Assembly (NCBI RefSeq): GCF_900113035.1
Contig: NZ_FONX01000001.1
Location: forward strand, 62,001-126,000
Reading direction: 5' to 3'
Length of the DNA stretch: 64,000 bases
Source of the DNA: Paracidovorax wautersii
Lineage (GTDB): Bacteria; Pseudomonadota; Gammaproteobacteria; Burkholderiales; Burkholderiaceae_C
Under the pieces are notes generated by a model. It was not told the DNA's origin and searched no databases. It saw nothing but the letters and a program-made list of their open reading frames with translations. The translations under genes and the position numbers were made by a program. Position 1 is the first letter of the stretch, and each line of letters begins with the position of its first letter. This document shows positions 46,126 to 55,016 of this stretch, piece by piece.

Positions 46126-47136
46126 TTACTTGGCGCCGGGGGCGTAGAGCTTGTCGAACTGGCCGCCGTCGTTGAAGTGGACCTTCTGCGCCTCGCCCAG
46201 CGAGCCGAAGTACTTGCCCACCGTGAACAGCTTGACCGGCTTGAACAGGTCGGCGTGCTTCTTCAGCACTGCCTCCGAGCGCGGGCGCAGCGCGTGGCGG
46301 GCGGCGATCTCCTGGCCCTCGTCGGAATAGAGGTAGTCCAGATAGGCCTTGGCCAGCTCGCCCGTGCCCTTCTTGGCCACGGTGCGCTCCACCACGGCCA
46401 CGGGGTTCTCGGCCAGGATGCTGGTGGAGGGATAGACGGCATCGACGCGGCCCTTGCCGAATTCGCGCTCGATGGAGAGCACTTCGGATTCGAAGGTGAT
46501 CAGCACGTCGCCCGTGTTGCGCTGCAGGAAGATGCTGGTGGCGTCACGCCCGCCCTTGCCCAGCACCGGCACGTTCTTGTAGAGCTTGCCCACGAACTCG
46601 GCGGCCTGCGCGTCGGTGCCGCCCTTTTCGCGCACCGAGCCCCAGGCGCCCAGATAGGCGTAGCGGCCGTTGCCGCCCGTCTTGGGGTTGACCACCACGA
46701 CCTGCACGCCCGGCTTGACGAGGTCGTCCCAGTCCTTGATGTGCTTGGGATTGCCCTTGCGCACCAGGAACAGCATGGTGGACGTGGTGGGCGAGGCGTC
46801 GTAGGGGAATTTCTTGGCCCAGTCCTTGGCGACCACGCCGTTCTGCGCGAGGAAGTCGATGTCCGTCGTGGTGTTGAAGGTGACCACGTCGGCATCCAGC
46901 CCGTCGTTCACGGCCCGCGCCTGGGCGCTGGAGCCGCCGTGGGCCTGGTCGATCTTGACGTCCTTGCCGGTCGTCTTCTTGTAGTGGGCGACGAAGGCCG
47001 GGTTGTAGTCCTTGTAGAACTCGCGCGCCACGTCGTAGGAGACATTGAGCAGCGTGGGCGTCTGCGCTGCGGCAAGGCCGCTGGCGGCCAGTGCCACGGT
47101 GGCGATGAGGGTCTTGAGCCGGTTCTTCGATTGCAT
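46126..47136 (-). CDS. sbp: Periplasmic sulfate-binding protein
   Basis: The 336-residue protein has a Sec signal peptide (MQSKNRLKTLIATVALAASG, cleavage near AAAQ). It then has LLNVSYDVAREFYKDYNPAF, the prokaryotic sulfate/thiosulfate-binding signature, HGGSSAQARAV, and QVVVVNPKTGGNGRYAYL, which contribute oxyanion contacts. It captures sulfate or thiosulfate for CysTWA. The start at 47136 is the only one giving the signal peptide directly. An AT-rich box 62 bases upstream is shared with the neighbouring hydrolase gene, suggesting a common sulfur-responsive regulator, perhaps CysB. Confidence 0.95.
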   Translation of the reverse strand: MQSKNRLKTLIATVALAASGLAAAQTPTLLNVSYDVAREFYKDYNPAFVAHYKKTTGKDVKIDQAHGGSSAQARAVNDGLDADVVTFNTTTDIDFLAQNGVVAKDWAKKFPYDASPTTSTMLFLVRKGNPKHIKDWDDLVKPGVQVVVVNPKTGGNGRYAYLGAWGSVREKGGTDAQAAEFVGKLYKNVPVLGKGGRDATSIFLQRNTGDVLITFESEVLSIEREFGKGRVDAVYPSTSILAENPVAVVERTVAKKGTGELAKAYLDYLYSDEGQEIAARHALRPRSEAVLKKHADLFKPVKLFTVGKYFGSLGEAQKVHFNDGGQFDKLYAPGAK

Positions 47137-47197
47137 GTCTTGTGTCACCCACGTTGCTGGAAGTAACGTGCATTGTGGGTAGCACCGCTTAAAACGC

Positions 47198-47227
47198 AAA
47201 AGAATATATTTTTGTTTATTAATCGAT
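47198..47227 (-). promoter_or_regulatory. AT-rich shared box, copy A (upstream of sbp)
   Basis: The pattern AAA-x-GAATATAT-xx-TTGT-xx-ATTAAT-x-GAT (given as the plus strand) occurs here and again at 48077-48106. In GC-rich DNA such an exact spaced match is unlikely by chance. Binding by a LysR-type sulfur regulator is an inference. Confidence 0.6.
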
Positions 47228-47279
47228 TTGCAGCATAAGCCGTGGGCCAGCTGCCCGCCAGCCGCACTCCGGGCGGAGA

Positions 47280-47894
47280 TCAGGCCGCAGTGCGCAGCGG
47301 CTCGGACGCCGAGGTAGCCGCAGTCGCAGCCGCTGCAGCCACACCAGCCTCGGCCGTAGCCTCTTCGCCCACCAGCGACTGCAGCAGGGCCCAGCCGAGC
47401 GGCCAGTCGCCGTGGCCGGACTCGACGTTGATGTGGCCGGCGTTCTGCAGGCGCACGAATTCGCTGCCCCAGGAGCGCGCATAGGCCCCTGCCAGGCGCA
47501 CGGGGCAATAAGGGTCGTTGCTGCTCGCCACCAGGATGCTGCGGTAAGGCAGGGCGCCATGGGGCACGGGCGCGAAATCGCTCAGCACCGCCCGGCGCTC
47601 CGGGTCCGCCGGCGCGACGAACAGCGCGCCGTGCACGCGCGCAGCGGCCTCCGGGCCGATATGGGTCGCGGCGATGCACCCCAGGCTGTGCGCCACTACC
47701 ACGACGGGGTGCGGTGCGGCCAGGATGGTGGCTTCGAGCGTCTTCACCCAGGCGGCGCGTGTCGGCGTGATCCAGTCGTCCTGCACGACGCGGATCACCG
47801 AGGGCAGGCGCTGCGTCCAGAGCGTCTGCCAGTGCCCCTCGCCCGAGTCACGCCAGCCGGGCACCACGACGATGGAGGTTGCAGCGGCGCTCAT
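47280..47894 (-). CDS. RBBP9/YdeN-type serine hydrolase
   Basis: The 204-residue protein is a small alpha/beta hydrolase: IVVVPGWRDSGEGHWQTLW at the N-terminus, VVVAHSLGC with the nucleophile Ser, ASSNDPYC near the acid, and GHINVESGHGDWPLG with the catalytic His. These are YdeN/RBBP9 features. The C-terminus is an Ala-rich tail. The start at 47894 has GGGAG upstream. It lies upstream of sbp on the same strand and has the second copy of the AT-rich box about 180 bases before its start, so it may belong to the sulfur-limitation response. The substrate is unknown. Confidence 0.85.
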   Translation of the reverse strand: MSAAATSIVVVPGWRDSGEGHWQTLWTQRLPSVIRVVQDDWITPTRAAWVKTLEATILAAPHPVVVVAHSLGCIAATHIGPEAAARVHGALFVAPADPERRAVLSDFAPVPHGALPYRSILVASSNDPYCPVRLAGAYARSWGSEFVRLQNAGHINVESGHGDWPLGWALLQSLVGEEATAEAGVAAAAATAATSASEPLRTAA

Positions 47895-48076
47895 CGCGGA
47901 CAGCTCCCGCAGGCGCCAGACGCCGCAAAGCCTTCGGCCACCGGCACCAGCCCCAGCCCGGCGGCGCAGGGAGAGGCGCATGGAACAACAGAGCGGGAGA
48001 AGACGGTCGGGGCCATGCGTTCATTCCTTGGGCGGAGGCAAGATGGAATGATTCTGCGGGCCGGCCCTTCCAACCC

Positions 48077-48106
48077 AAACGAATATATCGTTGTGAATTA
48101 ATAGAT
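48077..48106 (-). promoter_or_regulatory. AT-rich shared box, copy B (upstream of YdeN-like hydrolase)
   Basis: Second copy of the AAA-x-GAATATAT-xx-TTGT-xx-ATTAAT-x-GAT pattern. It is in the same orientation as copy A; 24 of 33 aligned bases are identical. Confidence 0.6.
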
Positions 48107-48138
48107 AAATCGTCTATTAAAAGCCGCGGCAACCCGCA

Positions 48139-48885
48139 TCACCGGGCGTTCCGGCGATGCCCGCCACCGCGAGCGCCGCGCGCCAAAGCCGCCGCACTAC
48201 GCGGCGCCCAGCCCAGCACCTGCCACTGCGCCAGTACCAGCGCCATATAGGCCGCGACTTCGGCCCATTCTTCGAGCACGGCGGCGTTGTGGCCCCAGTG
48301 GGGAGACACGTGCATGCCCAGCAGATGCCCTTCGCCATAGGTGCTGAGCAAGGCGGCGGCCATTCCCAGGCACAGCTCGATCCAGGGGAAATGCCCGGCG
48401 CGCAGCACGGCCCACACCAGCCGCTCGGCCCGGAACCAGGCAAAGAGACAGCCAGCCCCGACCAGCAGGGCCACAGCGACCGGCGCCACCGCGGGCTTGT
48501 ACCAGAGCACCGATGAGGAATATTCGGGGCCATCGGCCCCAATGCTCAGTGGCGGCAGCAGCGCCGCGCCCCAGCTCAATTCGCGGGCGGCGAGCAGCAG
48601 CCACACCGGCACCAGGCAGACGGCCAGGGCCACCACATCAGGCCCCGCCCCCTGCCGCCAGGAGGCGACGGCACGGCCCAGGGCGATGACCCCGCCGCCG
48701 ACCAGGATGGCGAGCTGGAGGTTTTCGATCCACCCGTTCTCCCAGGCCGCCCTGGCAGGCAGCACAGGCACGGCGAAGAAGCCGATCGCCAGCCAGAGGG
48801 CGACGACGAAGCAGAAGAAGTGACGGGGAGACGCCTGGGGCGCCGATTCATAGGCTCCGGCTGGAGCGGTGCAAAGGGATTTCAT
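48139..48885 (-). CDS. Multi-pass membrane protein of unknown function
   Basis: The 248-residue product is strongly hydrophobic, with about seven predicted membrane helices (for example FFCFVVALWLAIGFFAVPVL, ALAVCLVPVWLLLAARELSW, VAPVAVALLVGAGCLFAWF). Several conserved-looking residues lie at helix ends: RELSWG and EGHLLGMHVSPHWGHNAAVLEEW. I do not recognise the family. The start at 48885 is the second in-frame ATG; the first, at 48933, adds 16 polar residues. It is read toward the sulfur-linked hydrolase, but the AT-rich box separates them. Confidence 0.65.
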   Translation of the reverse strand: MKSLCTAPAGAYESAPQASPRHFFCFVVALWLAIGFFAVPVLPARAAWENGWIENLQLAILVGGGVIALGRAVASWRQGAGPDVVALAVCLVPVWLLLAARELSWGAALLPPLSIGADGPEYSSSVLWYKPAVAPVAVALLVGAGCLFAWFRAERLVWAVLRAGHFPWIELCLGMAAALLSTYGEGHLLGMHVSPHWGHNAAVLEEWAEVAAYMALVLAQWQVLGWAPRSAAALARGARGGGHRRNAR

Positions 48886-49094
48886 GCGGATGGGTACTAC
48901 GCTGCGCCCACCGCTGGATGCACGCGAAGGCATGCACGGAACCCGGAGGGAGACAGGTCAGCTCAAATGGTGAACTGCTGAGTACAGATGTAAAAATTCA
49001 TGGTATGCGAATCATACTCATCAATATGCATCAAATCGTCACAATTCCGGTGTAAGCGAATTTCCCCGAAGCCGCCGCTCCGCCTCGACGCGCC

Positions 49095-49117
49095 CTCAGA
49101 ACGTGTTCACGATCTCA
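49095..49117 (-). repeat. Stop-codon-overlapping palindromic repeat, copy 3
   Basis: On the minus strand the TGA of the LysR gene is followed by GATCGTGAACACGTTCTGAG, identical to the unit at the tannase-like gene 12 kb away. Confidence 0.8.
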
Positions 49118-50035
49118 GTGCGGCTCGTCCGGGCATGCCGTATGCCCCGGCACGGCCTCGCCCAGGAAATCCAGAAAGCGCCGCACGGCCGGCGACAGCC
49201 CCCGGCGCGAGGGAAACACCGCGTGCACCACGCTCGGGGGCGCGGACCAGTCGGGCAGCACCCGCACCAGCCTGCCATCGGCCAGCTCGGCATGGCACAT
49301 GTAGTCGGGGAGCCAGCACATGCCCGTTCCGGCCAGCACGGCGAACTTGAGGGTCAGCAGATCGTCGGCCACATAGCGCGGGCTGAGCTGCACCGCATCC
49401 TCCCGCCCGTCGGGCCCGATCAGCCGCAGCGTGGTGCGGCCCTCGGCGGCGGACATCGCCAGGCTGTCGAGCACGGGCAGATCCGCCAGCGTGGCCGGCA
49501 CGCCCTGCCGGGCCAGCAAGGCAGGGCTGGCGACCAGCACCTGGGCGCCCTCGTCCAGCCGCTTGACGATCATGCTGCCGCTGTCGTCCACCGTGGCACG
49601 CACGCGCAGCGCCACGTCCACGCCCTCCTCCACCAGATTGACGACGCGGTTGGTGACCTGCATCTCCACCCGCACCAGCGGATTGCGCTCCAGGAACCGG
49701 GGCATCAGCTCGCCCAGCACGCTTTGCGCGAGCGTCACCGGGCAGGTCACCCGCACGGTGCCGCGTGGTTCGGTCTGCACCTGGGCCACGGTATCGGCCG
49801 CTGCCTGGGCCGAGTCGCGCATGGCCTGGCAGTGCCGCAAGTAGGCCTCGCCCACGTCGGTGAGAGACAGCTTGCGGGTCGTGCGGTGCAGCAGCCGCAC
49901 ACCCAGATGCGCCTCCAGATCGGACACCCGCCGCGAGAGCCGGGACTTGGGGATGCCCAGCGCCCGCCCTGCCGCCGCGAAGCCGCCGCGCTCCACCACT
50001 TCGGCGAAGTACAGCATGTCATTGAGATCCTGCAT
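49115..50035 (-). CDS. LysR-family transcriptional regulator
   Basis: The 306-residue protein has the N-terminal winged helix (MLYFAEVVERGGFAAAGRAL, then GIPKSRLSRRVSDLEAHLG, LLHRTTRKLSLTDVG) and a C-terminal effector-binding domain. It is of the group with DUF24-like YhjC/DsdC neighbours often controlling flavodoxin-fold quinone or azo reductases. It is divergent from azoR across about 150 bases, so it is probably its regulator. The stop codon carries the palindromic repeat. Confidence 0.93.
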   Translation of the reverse strand: MQDLNDMLYFAEVVERGGFAAAGRALGIPKSRLSRRVSDLEAHLGVRLLHRTTRKLSLTDVGEAYLRHCQAMRDSAQAAADTVAQVQTEPRGTVRVTCPVTLAQSVLGELMPRFLERNPLVRVEMQVTNRVVNLVEEGVDVALRVRATVDDSGSMIVKRLDEGAQVLVASPALLARQGVPATLADLPVLDSLAMSAAEGRTTLRLIGPDGREDAVQLSPRYVADDLLTLKFAVLAGTGMCWLPDYMCHAELADGRLVRVLPDWSAPPSVVHAVFPSRRGLSPAVRRFLDFLGEAVPGHTACPDEPH

Positions 50036-50186
50036 GGTTCACTCCCCCGGGTTTTGGCAGCACAGGCCGCAGATTGTTCCAGCAACAGGACAATCTATCG
50101 CATGTGCCATGACTTATCAATGACTACATTCACCAGCACAATCTATCCAACGCCAAACGTATTGGCGAGGCTTTAAGGAGAAAACC

Positions 50187-50819
50187 ATGCAACTGCTTCA
50201 CATCGACTCCGCCATCACGGGCGGCGCCTCCGTTTCGCGCCAGCTCACCGCCAGCACCGTCGCCGCCTGGGTGGCCGCGCATCCCGGCACCCAAGTGCAG
50301 TATCTGGACCTGGTGGCCGACGCCCCCGGCCACTTCACGCTCGACGCCATGGCACCGCGCACCGGCCAGACCGAAGGCCTGACGGAAGCCCAGCAACGCG
50401 AAAACGCCGTCTCCGAACGCCTGGTGAGCCAGTTCCTGGCTGCCGACGTGATCGTGGTGGGCGCGCCCTTCTACAACTTCGGCATCCCCACGCAGCTCAA
50501 GGCCTGGATCGACCGCCTCGCCCAGCCGGGCCGCACCTTCCGCTACACCGCCAACGGCCCTGAAGGCCTGGCCAAGGGCAAGACCGTGATCGTCGCCTCC
50601 ACCCGCGGCGGTGTCTATTCGACCAGCGAAGGCGGCCGCGCCCTGGAACACCAGGAAAGCTACCTGCAGACCATCTTCGGCTTCTTCGGCATCACCGACG
50701 TGCGCTTCGTGCGCGCCGAGGGCGTGGCCATGGGCCCGGATGCGAAGAGCGCCGCCCTGGCGAGCGCCGAGAGCGACATCAAGGCCCACGTGGCCCAGTC
50801 CGTCGCCAAGGCGGCCTGA
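50187..50819 (+). CDS. azoR: FMN-dependent NADH-azoreductase / quinone reductase
   Basis: The 210-residue flavodoxin-fold protein starts [20 protein letters not shown], the FMN-phosphate loop of AzoR. It continues with [19 protein letters not shown] and [16 protein letters not shown]. It reduces quinones and azo compounds by two electrons with NADH and protects against thiol stress. AAGGAG lies before the ATG. A divergent LysR gene probably controls it. A terminator follows. Confidence 0.94.
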   Translation: MQLLHIDSAITGGASVSRQLTASTVAAWVAAHPGTQVQYLDLVADAPGHFTLDAMAPRTGQTEGLTEAQQRENAVSERLVSQFLAADVIVVGAPFYNFGIPTQLKAWIDRLAQPGRTFRYTANGPEGLAKGKTVIVASTRGGVYSTSEGGRALEHQESYLQTIFGFFGITDVRFVRAEGVAMGPDAKSAALASAESDIKAHVAQSVAKAA

Positions 50820-50905
50820 GCCAGCGAAGAAGGCAGCGAAGGCAGCGCCAGGTACCTGCGCCTGCCTCCACCTTGCGGGCCCTTGCGGGCGAGATGCCCA
50901 ACGAC

Positions 50906-50932
50906 AAAGAGCCGGCAATGCCGGCTCTTTTT
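50906..50932 (+). terminator. Rho-independent terminator after azoR
   Basis: AAAGAGCCGGC, loop AAT, GCCGGCTCTTT, then T. It lies between the convergent azoR and FMN reductase genes and could serve both. Confidence 0.9.
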
Positions 50933-50975
50933 GCTTGGGGAGCCCTGCGCCTTCCCGGGCGCACGGGCTCCGCCC

Positions 50976-51551
50976 TCAGGCCGCAGGACGGTGGTCGCCC
51001 GCGTTGTTGTGCGTCTTGACCCAGGCCACGTACTTGTCCATCCAGGTCTGCAGGAACTTGCGGCTGCCCTCGCCCACGTTGCCTTCCTCGTCGATGAGGC
51101 CGTCCTTGTAGTGGATGAAGGCCTCCGGCTGGCCGAGCGTGGGAACGTCCAGGTACGCGAGCACGTTGCGCAGATGCTGCTGTGCCAGGGCCGTGCCGAT
51201 CGCGCCCATCGAAGCGCCCAGCACCCCGGCAGGTTTGCCACCCCAGACGCTCTGCCCGTAAGGCCGCGAGCCATGGTCGATGGCGTTCTTGAGCACGCCG
51301 GGAATCGAGCGGTTGTATTCGGGCGAGACGAACAGCAGCCCTTGCGCTGCCGCCACCTCGGACTTGAGCCGCAGCACGGACGCGGCCTGGTGGCTGTCGT
51401 CGTCCTGGTTGTAGAGCGGCAGATCGTCGATGCGGATCTCGGTGAACGAGAAGTCGGCCGGCGCCAGGCGGGTGAGAGCGTGGGCCAGCTTGCGGTTGAT
51501 GGAATCCTTGCGCAGGCTGCCGACGATGAGTGCGATCTGGTAGTGGTCCAT
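50976..51551 (-). CDS. NAD(P)H-dependent FMN reductase (ChrR/SsuE-like flavodoxin fold)
   Basis: The 191-residue protein has the FMN-binding IVGSLRKDSINRKLA loop and FVSPEYNRSIPGVLKNAIDH, which is the NADPH-dependent FMN reductase signature, with WGGKPAGVLGASMGAIG further on. Family members reduce quinones, chromate or FMN. The start at 51551 follows AAGGAATGGC; the longer frame extends into non-protein-like sequence. It is convergent with azoR, another flavodoxin-fold reductase. Confidence 0.92.
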   Translation of the reverse strand: MDHYQIALIVGSLRKDSINRKLAHALTRLAPADFSFTEIRIDDLPLYNQDDDSHQAASVLRLKSEVAAAQGLLFVSPEYNRSIPGVLKNAIDHGSRPYGQSVWGGKPAGVLGASMGAIGTALAQQHLRNVLAYLDVPTLGQPEAFIHYKDGLIDEEGNVGEGSRKFLQTWMDKYVAWVKTHNNAGDHRPAA

Positions 51552-51672
51552 GCCATTCCTTTCGGGGATGTGAAAGACAAGAGAGACGCGCCGCCCAGAG
51601 CGACGCCCAACGGCCATGATAAGGAAGGCTGGCGCACCCGGCCCGGCCTCGACGGCCGCCGGAAAACTACTC

Positions 51673-51715
51673 TTTTGATAGCACAAGGTGCAATCAAGAC
51701 AAGGGCTGTAGCCTG
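51673..51715. repeat. Dispersed GATAGC-type repeat, intergenic copy
   Basis: TTTTGATAGCACAAGG and the following 30 bases (to AGGGCTGTAGCCTG) resemble a short element I know from Comamonadaceae. Exact TTTYGATAGC cores also lie at 20441, 23360 and 29371, there inside genes. The rest of this 380-base interval (51552-51930) holds only the decarboxylase terminator. Confidence 0.55.
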
Positions 51716-51816
51716 TTTCGGCTTGCGTTCCCGGCGGGGTGCGGCGCCCCCGCAGACAGAAGGCGGCGCCGCCGTCCTACAGCGATTAGGCTCGCCGGCG
51801 AAGGCCCCGCGCCATG

Positions 51817-51846
51817 AAAAAAGCCCGGCTGCCAGCGCAGCCGGGC
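51817..51846 (-). terminator. Rho-independent terminator of the decarboxylase gene
   Basis: On the minus strand, GCCCGGCTGC, loop GCTG, GCAGCCGGGC and then six T. Confidence 0.92.
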
Positions 51847-51930
51847 CCGATGCATTCGCCCGCCCCTTCCACCCGCCCGCCGGCGTCAGCCAGCCAGCCA
51901 GGGGAGAAAGAGCGCGCGATCAGCGGAGGA

Positions 51931-54312
51931 TCAGACGTTGCGGCCGAAAGGCCCGTCGCTGCCCACCTGCACGATGCTCTCGGCGCTGGGCGCATCCTTC
52001 TTGGTGCCGCGGCGGCCCGGCTTGGGCTGCTCGGTCTGGGCCACGCAGTCCGCGTAGTAGCGCACCACGCCGCTCTCGTCCTCGATCTCCACCAGGCCGT
52101 GGATGTCGGTCTCGAAGCCCGGCGAGAGCTTGGAGAACTCGCGCGAGAACTTGAGGTAGTCCACGATCTTCTTGTTGAAGACTTCTCCCGGGATCAGCAG
52201 CGGGATGCCAGGCGGGTACGGCGTGATCAGGCTGGTGGTGATGCGGCCTTCGAGGTTGTCGATCTCCACGCGCTCGGTCTTGCGCTGGGCGATGTGGGCG
52301 TAGGCGTCGCTCGGCTTCATCGCGGGCGTCAGGTCCGACAGGTACATCTCCGTCGTCAGGCGGGCGATGTCGTACTTGGCGTAGAGCTCGTGCACGTGCT
52401 GGCACAGGTCCTTCAGGCCCATGCGCTCGTAGCGCTTGTGCTGCTGGCAGAACTCCGGAAGGATGCGCCACATGGGCTGGTTCTTCTCGTAGTCGTCCTT
52501 GAACTGCTGCAGCGCCGTCAGCAGCGTGTTCCAGCGGCCCTTGGTGATGCCGATGGTGAACATGATGAAGAAGCTGTAGAGGCCGGTCTTCTCGACCACC
52601 ACGCCGTGCTCGGCCAGGTACTTGGTCACGATGGAGGCGGGAATGCCGGTGACATCGAACTTGCCGTCCAGGTTCAGGCCCGGCGTGACGATGGTGGACT
52701 TGATCGGGTCCAGCATGTTGAAGCCGTCGGCCATCTGGCCGAAGCCGTGCCACTTGCTGGCGCTCTTCTTGCCCTTGCCGTCGCTGCGGATGATCCAGTC
52801 TTCCGCACGGCCCACGCCTTCGTCGGCCAGCTTGTCCGGGCCCCAGACCTTGAACCACCAGTCGTCCTTGCCGAACTCTTCCTCCACCTTGCGCATGGCG
52901 CGGCGGAAGTCCAGCGCTTCCAGCAGGCTCTCTTCCACCAGCGCGGTGCCGCCGGGCGGCTCCATCATGGCAGCGGCCACGTCGCAGCTGGCGATGATGC
53001 TGTACTGCGGGCTGGTCGAGGTGTGCATCAGATACGCCTCGTTGAACAGCGGGCGGTCAAGCTTCACGGTCTGCGAATCCTGCACCAGCACGTGGCTGGC
53101 CTGGCTGATGCCGGCCAGCAGCTTGTGGATGGACTGCGTCGCATAGACCACCGAGTGCTTCGGGCGCGCGCGCTTCTTGCCCATGGCGTGATAGCTGCCG
53201 TAGAACGGATGGAAGGCCGCGTGCGGCAGCCAGGCCTCGTCGAAATGCAGGTTCTCGACGTAGCCGTCCATCATCGACTTGATGGTCTCGGTGTTGTAGA
53301 GCACGCCGTCGTAGGTCGATTGCGTGATGGTCAGCACGCGCGGCTTCACGGCGGCCGCATCCACGCCCTTGAGCAGCGGGTTGGCGCGGATCTTCGCCTC
53401 GATCGCGTCGCGCTCGAACTCGCTCTTGGGGATCGGGCCGATGATGCCGAAGTGGTTGCGCGTCGGCTTCAGGAACACGGGGATCGCCCCGGTCATGATG
53501 ATCGAGTGCAGGATGGACTTGTGGCAGTTGCGGTCCACCACCACCACGTCACCCGGCGCCACCGTGTGGTGCCACACCATCTTGTTGGACGTGCTGGTGC
53601 CGTTGGTGACGAAGAAGCAGTGGTCGGCATTGAAGATGCGCGCCGCGTTGCGCTCGCTCTCGCCGATGGCGCCGTTGTGGTCCAGCAGCTGGCCCAGCTC
53701 TTCCACGGCGTTGCACACGTCGGCGCGCAGCATGTTCTCGCCGAAGAACTGGTGGAACATCTGGCCCACGGGGCTCTTGAGGAAGGCCACGCCGCCGGAG
53801 TGGCCCGGGCAGTGCCAGGAATAGGAACCGTCCTCGGCATAGTCCAGCAGCGCCTTGAAGAACGGCGGCTGCACGCTCTCCAGGTAGCTCTTGGCCTCGC
53901 GGATGATGTGCTTGGCCACGAACTCGGGCGTGTCCTCGAACATGTGGATGAAGCCGTGCAGCTCGCGCAGGATGTCGTTGGGCAAGTGGCGCGCCGTCTT
54001 GGTCTCGCCATGCACGTAGATCGGCACTTCGGTGTTCTTGCGGCGCACTTCGGCGATGAAGTTGCGCAGGCTGAGCACGATGGGGTCGAGCCCCGAGCCC
54101 AGCGTGAACTCCTCGTCGTCGATCGACAGGATGAATGCGCTGGCGCGGCTTTGCTGCTGCGCGAACTGGGTCAGATCACCGTAGCTGGTCACGCCCAGCA
54201 CTTCGAAGCCCTCGGCCTCGATGGCGTGCGCCAGGGCGCGAATGCCCAATCCTGACGTGTTCTCAGAGCGGTAATCCTCGTCGATGATGACGATAGGAAA
54301 GCGAAACTTCAT
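51931..54312 (-). CDS. Pyridoxal-phosphate basic amino acid decarboxylase (Orn/Lys/Arg class I)
   Basis: The 793-residue protein has an N-terminal receiver-like wing domain (about 1-130), the central PLP domain with WHCPGHSGGVAFLKSP and HFDEAWLPHAAFHPFYG, and the Schiff-base lysine in ATQSIHKLLAG (near residue 395), then the C-terminal domain. Length and motifs fit the biodegradative arginine/lysine/ornithine decarboxylase family; the substrate cannot be told from motifs alone, with arginine or lysine likely. The reaction consumes a proton and makes a polyamine or agmatine precursor. No antiporter gene (AdiC/CadB type) is adjacent, so the usual acid-resistance operon is not present. It is transcribed alone and has its own terminator. 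Confidence 0.92.
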   Translation of the reverse strand: MKFRFPIVIIDEDYRSENTSGLGIRALAHAIEAEGFEVLGVTSYGDLTQFAQQQSRASAFILSIDDEEFTLGSGLDPIVLSLRNFIAEVRRKNTEVPIYVHGETKTARHLPNDILRELHGFIHMFEDTPEFVAKHIIREAKSYLESVQPPFFKALLDYAEDGSYSWHCPGHSGGVAFLKSPVGQMFHQFFGENMLRADVCNAVEELGQLLDHNGAIGESERNAARIFNADHCFFVTNGTSTSNKMVWHHTVAPGDVVVVDRNCHKSILHSIIMTGAIPVFLKPTRNHFGIIGPIPKSEFERDAIEAKIRANPLLKGVDAAAVKPRVLTITQSTYDGVLYNTETIKSMMDGYVENLHFDEAWLPHAAFHPFYGSYHAMGKKRARPKHSVVYATQSIHKLLAGISQASHVLVQDSQTVKLDRPLFNEAYLMHTSTSPQYSIIASCDVAAAMMEPPGGTALVEESLLEALDFRRAMRKVEEEFGKDDWWFKVWGPDKLADEGVGRAEDWIIRSDGKGKKSASKWHGFGQMADGFNMLDPIKSTIVTPGLNLDGKFDVTGIPASIVTKYLAEHGVVVEKTGLYSFFIMFTIGITKGRWNTLLTALQQFKDDYEKNQPMWRILPEFCQQHKRYERMGLKDLCQHVHELYAKYDIARLTTEMYLSDLTPAMKPSDAYAHIAQRKTERVEIDNLEGRITTSLITPYPPGIPLLIPGEVFNKKIVDYLKFSREFSKLSPGFETDIHGLVEIEDESGVVRYYADCVAQTEQPKPGRRGTKKDAPSAESIVQVGSDGPFGRNV

Positions 54313-54456
54313 GCGCAGCCTCCGGGCAATCGGGCCAAAAAACGAAACAGCCGCGCAGTGTAAAGAATATCAATGTCAGCCTTTTGAAGCGCACAGGCTT
54401 TTGTCCCACAATTCGCCAGGCCCGTCCTCATGACGATGGCTCCAAGGAGGGACATG

Positions 54457-54882
54457 ATGGAGGAATCGACACTCTGGTGGCTGGTAGCCGGAGGCGCCGT
54501 GATCGCCGAACTGCTCACAGGCACCTTCTATCTGCTGATGCTCGCCCTGGGCATGGTGGCGGGCGCTGCCGCGGCCCACGTGGGCGCATCCACCTCGGCG
54601 CAACTGCTCGCCGCGGCCCTGGTGGGCTCCGCTGCCATCGTGACCTGCCACCTGGTGCGCCGCCGCCATCCCGCCGGCCAGCCCGCGGCACGCAACAGCG
54701 ACGTGAACCAGGACGTGGGCGCAACGGTGCAGGTCGATGCCTGGAACCCCGACGGCACCGCGCAGGTACGCTACCGCGGCGCGCAGTGGACCGTGGTGGC
54801 GGGCCCCGGCGCGGCGCCGGCCCCGGGCTTGCACCGGGTGGTCGAAGTCATCGGCAGCCGGCTGCTGGTGGACCCGGCCTAG
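54457..54882 (+). CDS. NfeD-family membrane protein
   Basis: The roughly 141-residue protein has two or three membrane helices (TLWWLVAGGAVIAELLTGTFY, LLMLALGMVAGAAAAHVG) and a C-terminal OB-fold (about 85-141, DVGATVQVDAWNPDGTAQVRYRG in outline), the NfeD short form. The ATG at 54457 is six bases from AGGAGG; an ATG three bases earlier is also possible. NfeD proteins pair with stomatin-like proteins in membranes; such a gene follows here. Confidence 0.9.
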   Translation: MEESTLWWLVAGGAVIAELLTGTFYLLMLALGMVAGAAAAHVGASTSAQLLAAALVGSAAIVTCHLVRRRHPAGQPAARNSDVNQDVGATVQVDAWNPDGTAQVRYRGAQWTVVAGPGAAPAPGLHRVVEVIGSRLLVDPA

Positions 54883-55016
54883 CGGCAGCCTCTGCCCACC
54901 GCCCCGCGCGAAACGGCGCCCGGCTCTTTTTCGCTTTCTTTTCTTCTTTCTTTCTTGTTTGTTTGCCAGCCGCGCCCACGGGCTCTCCAGCCCGCCCGGG
55001 CCAACGAAAGGGTTCC

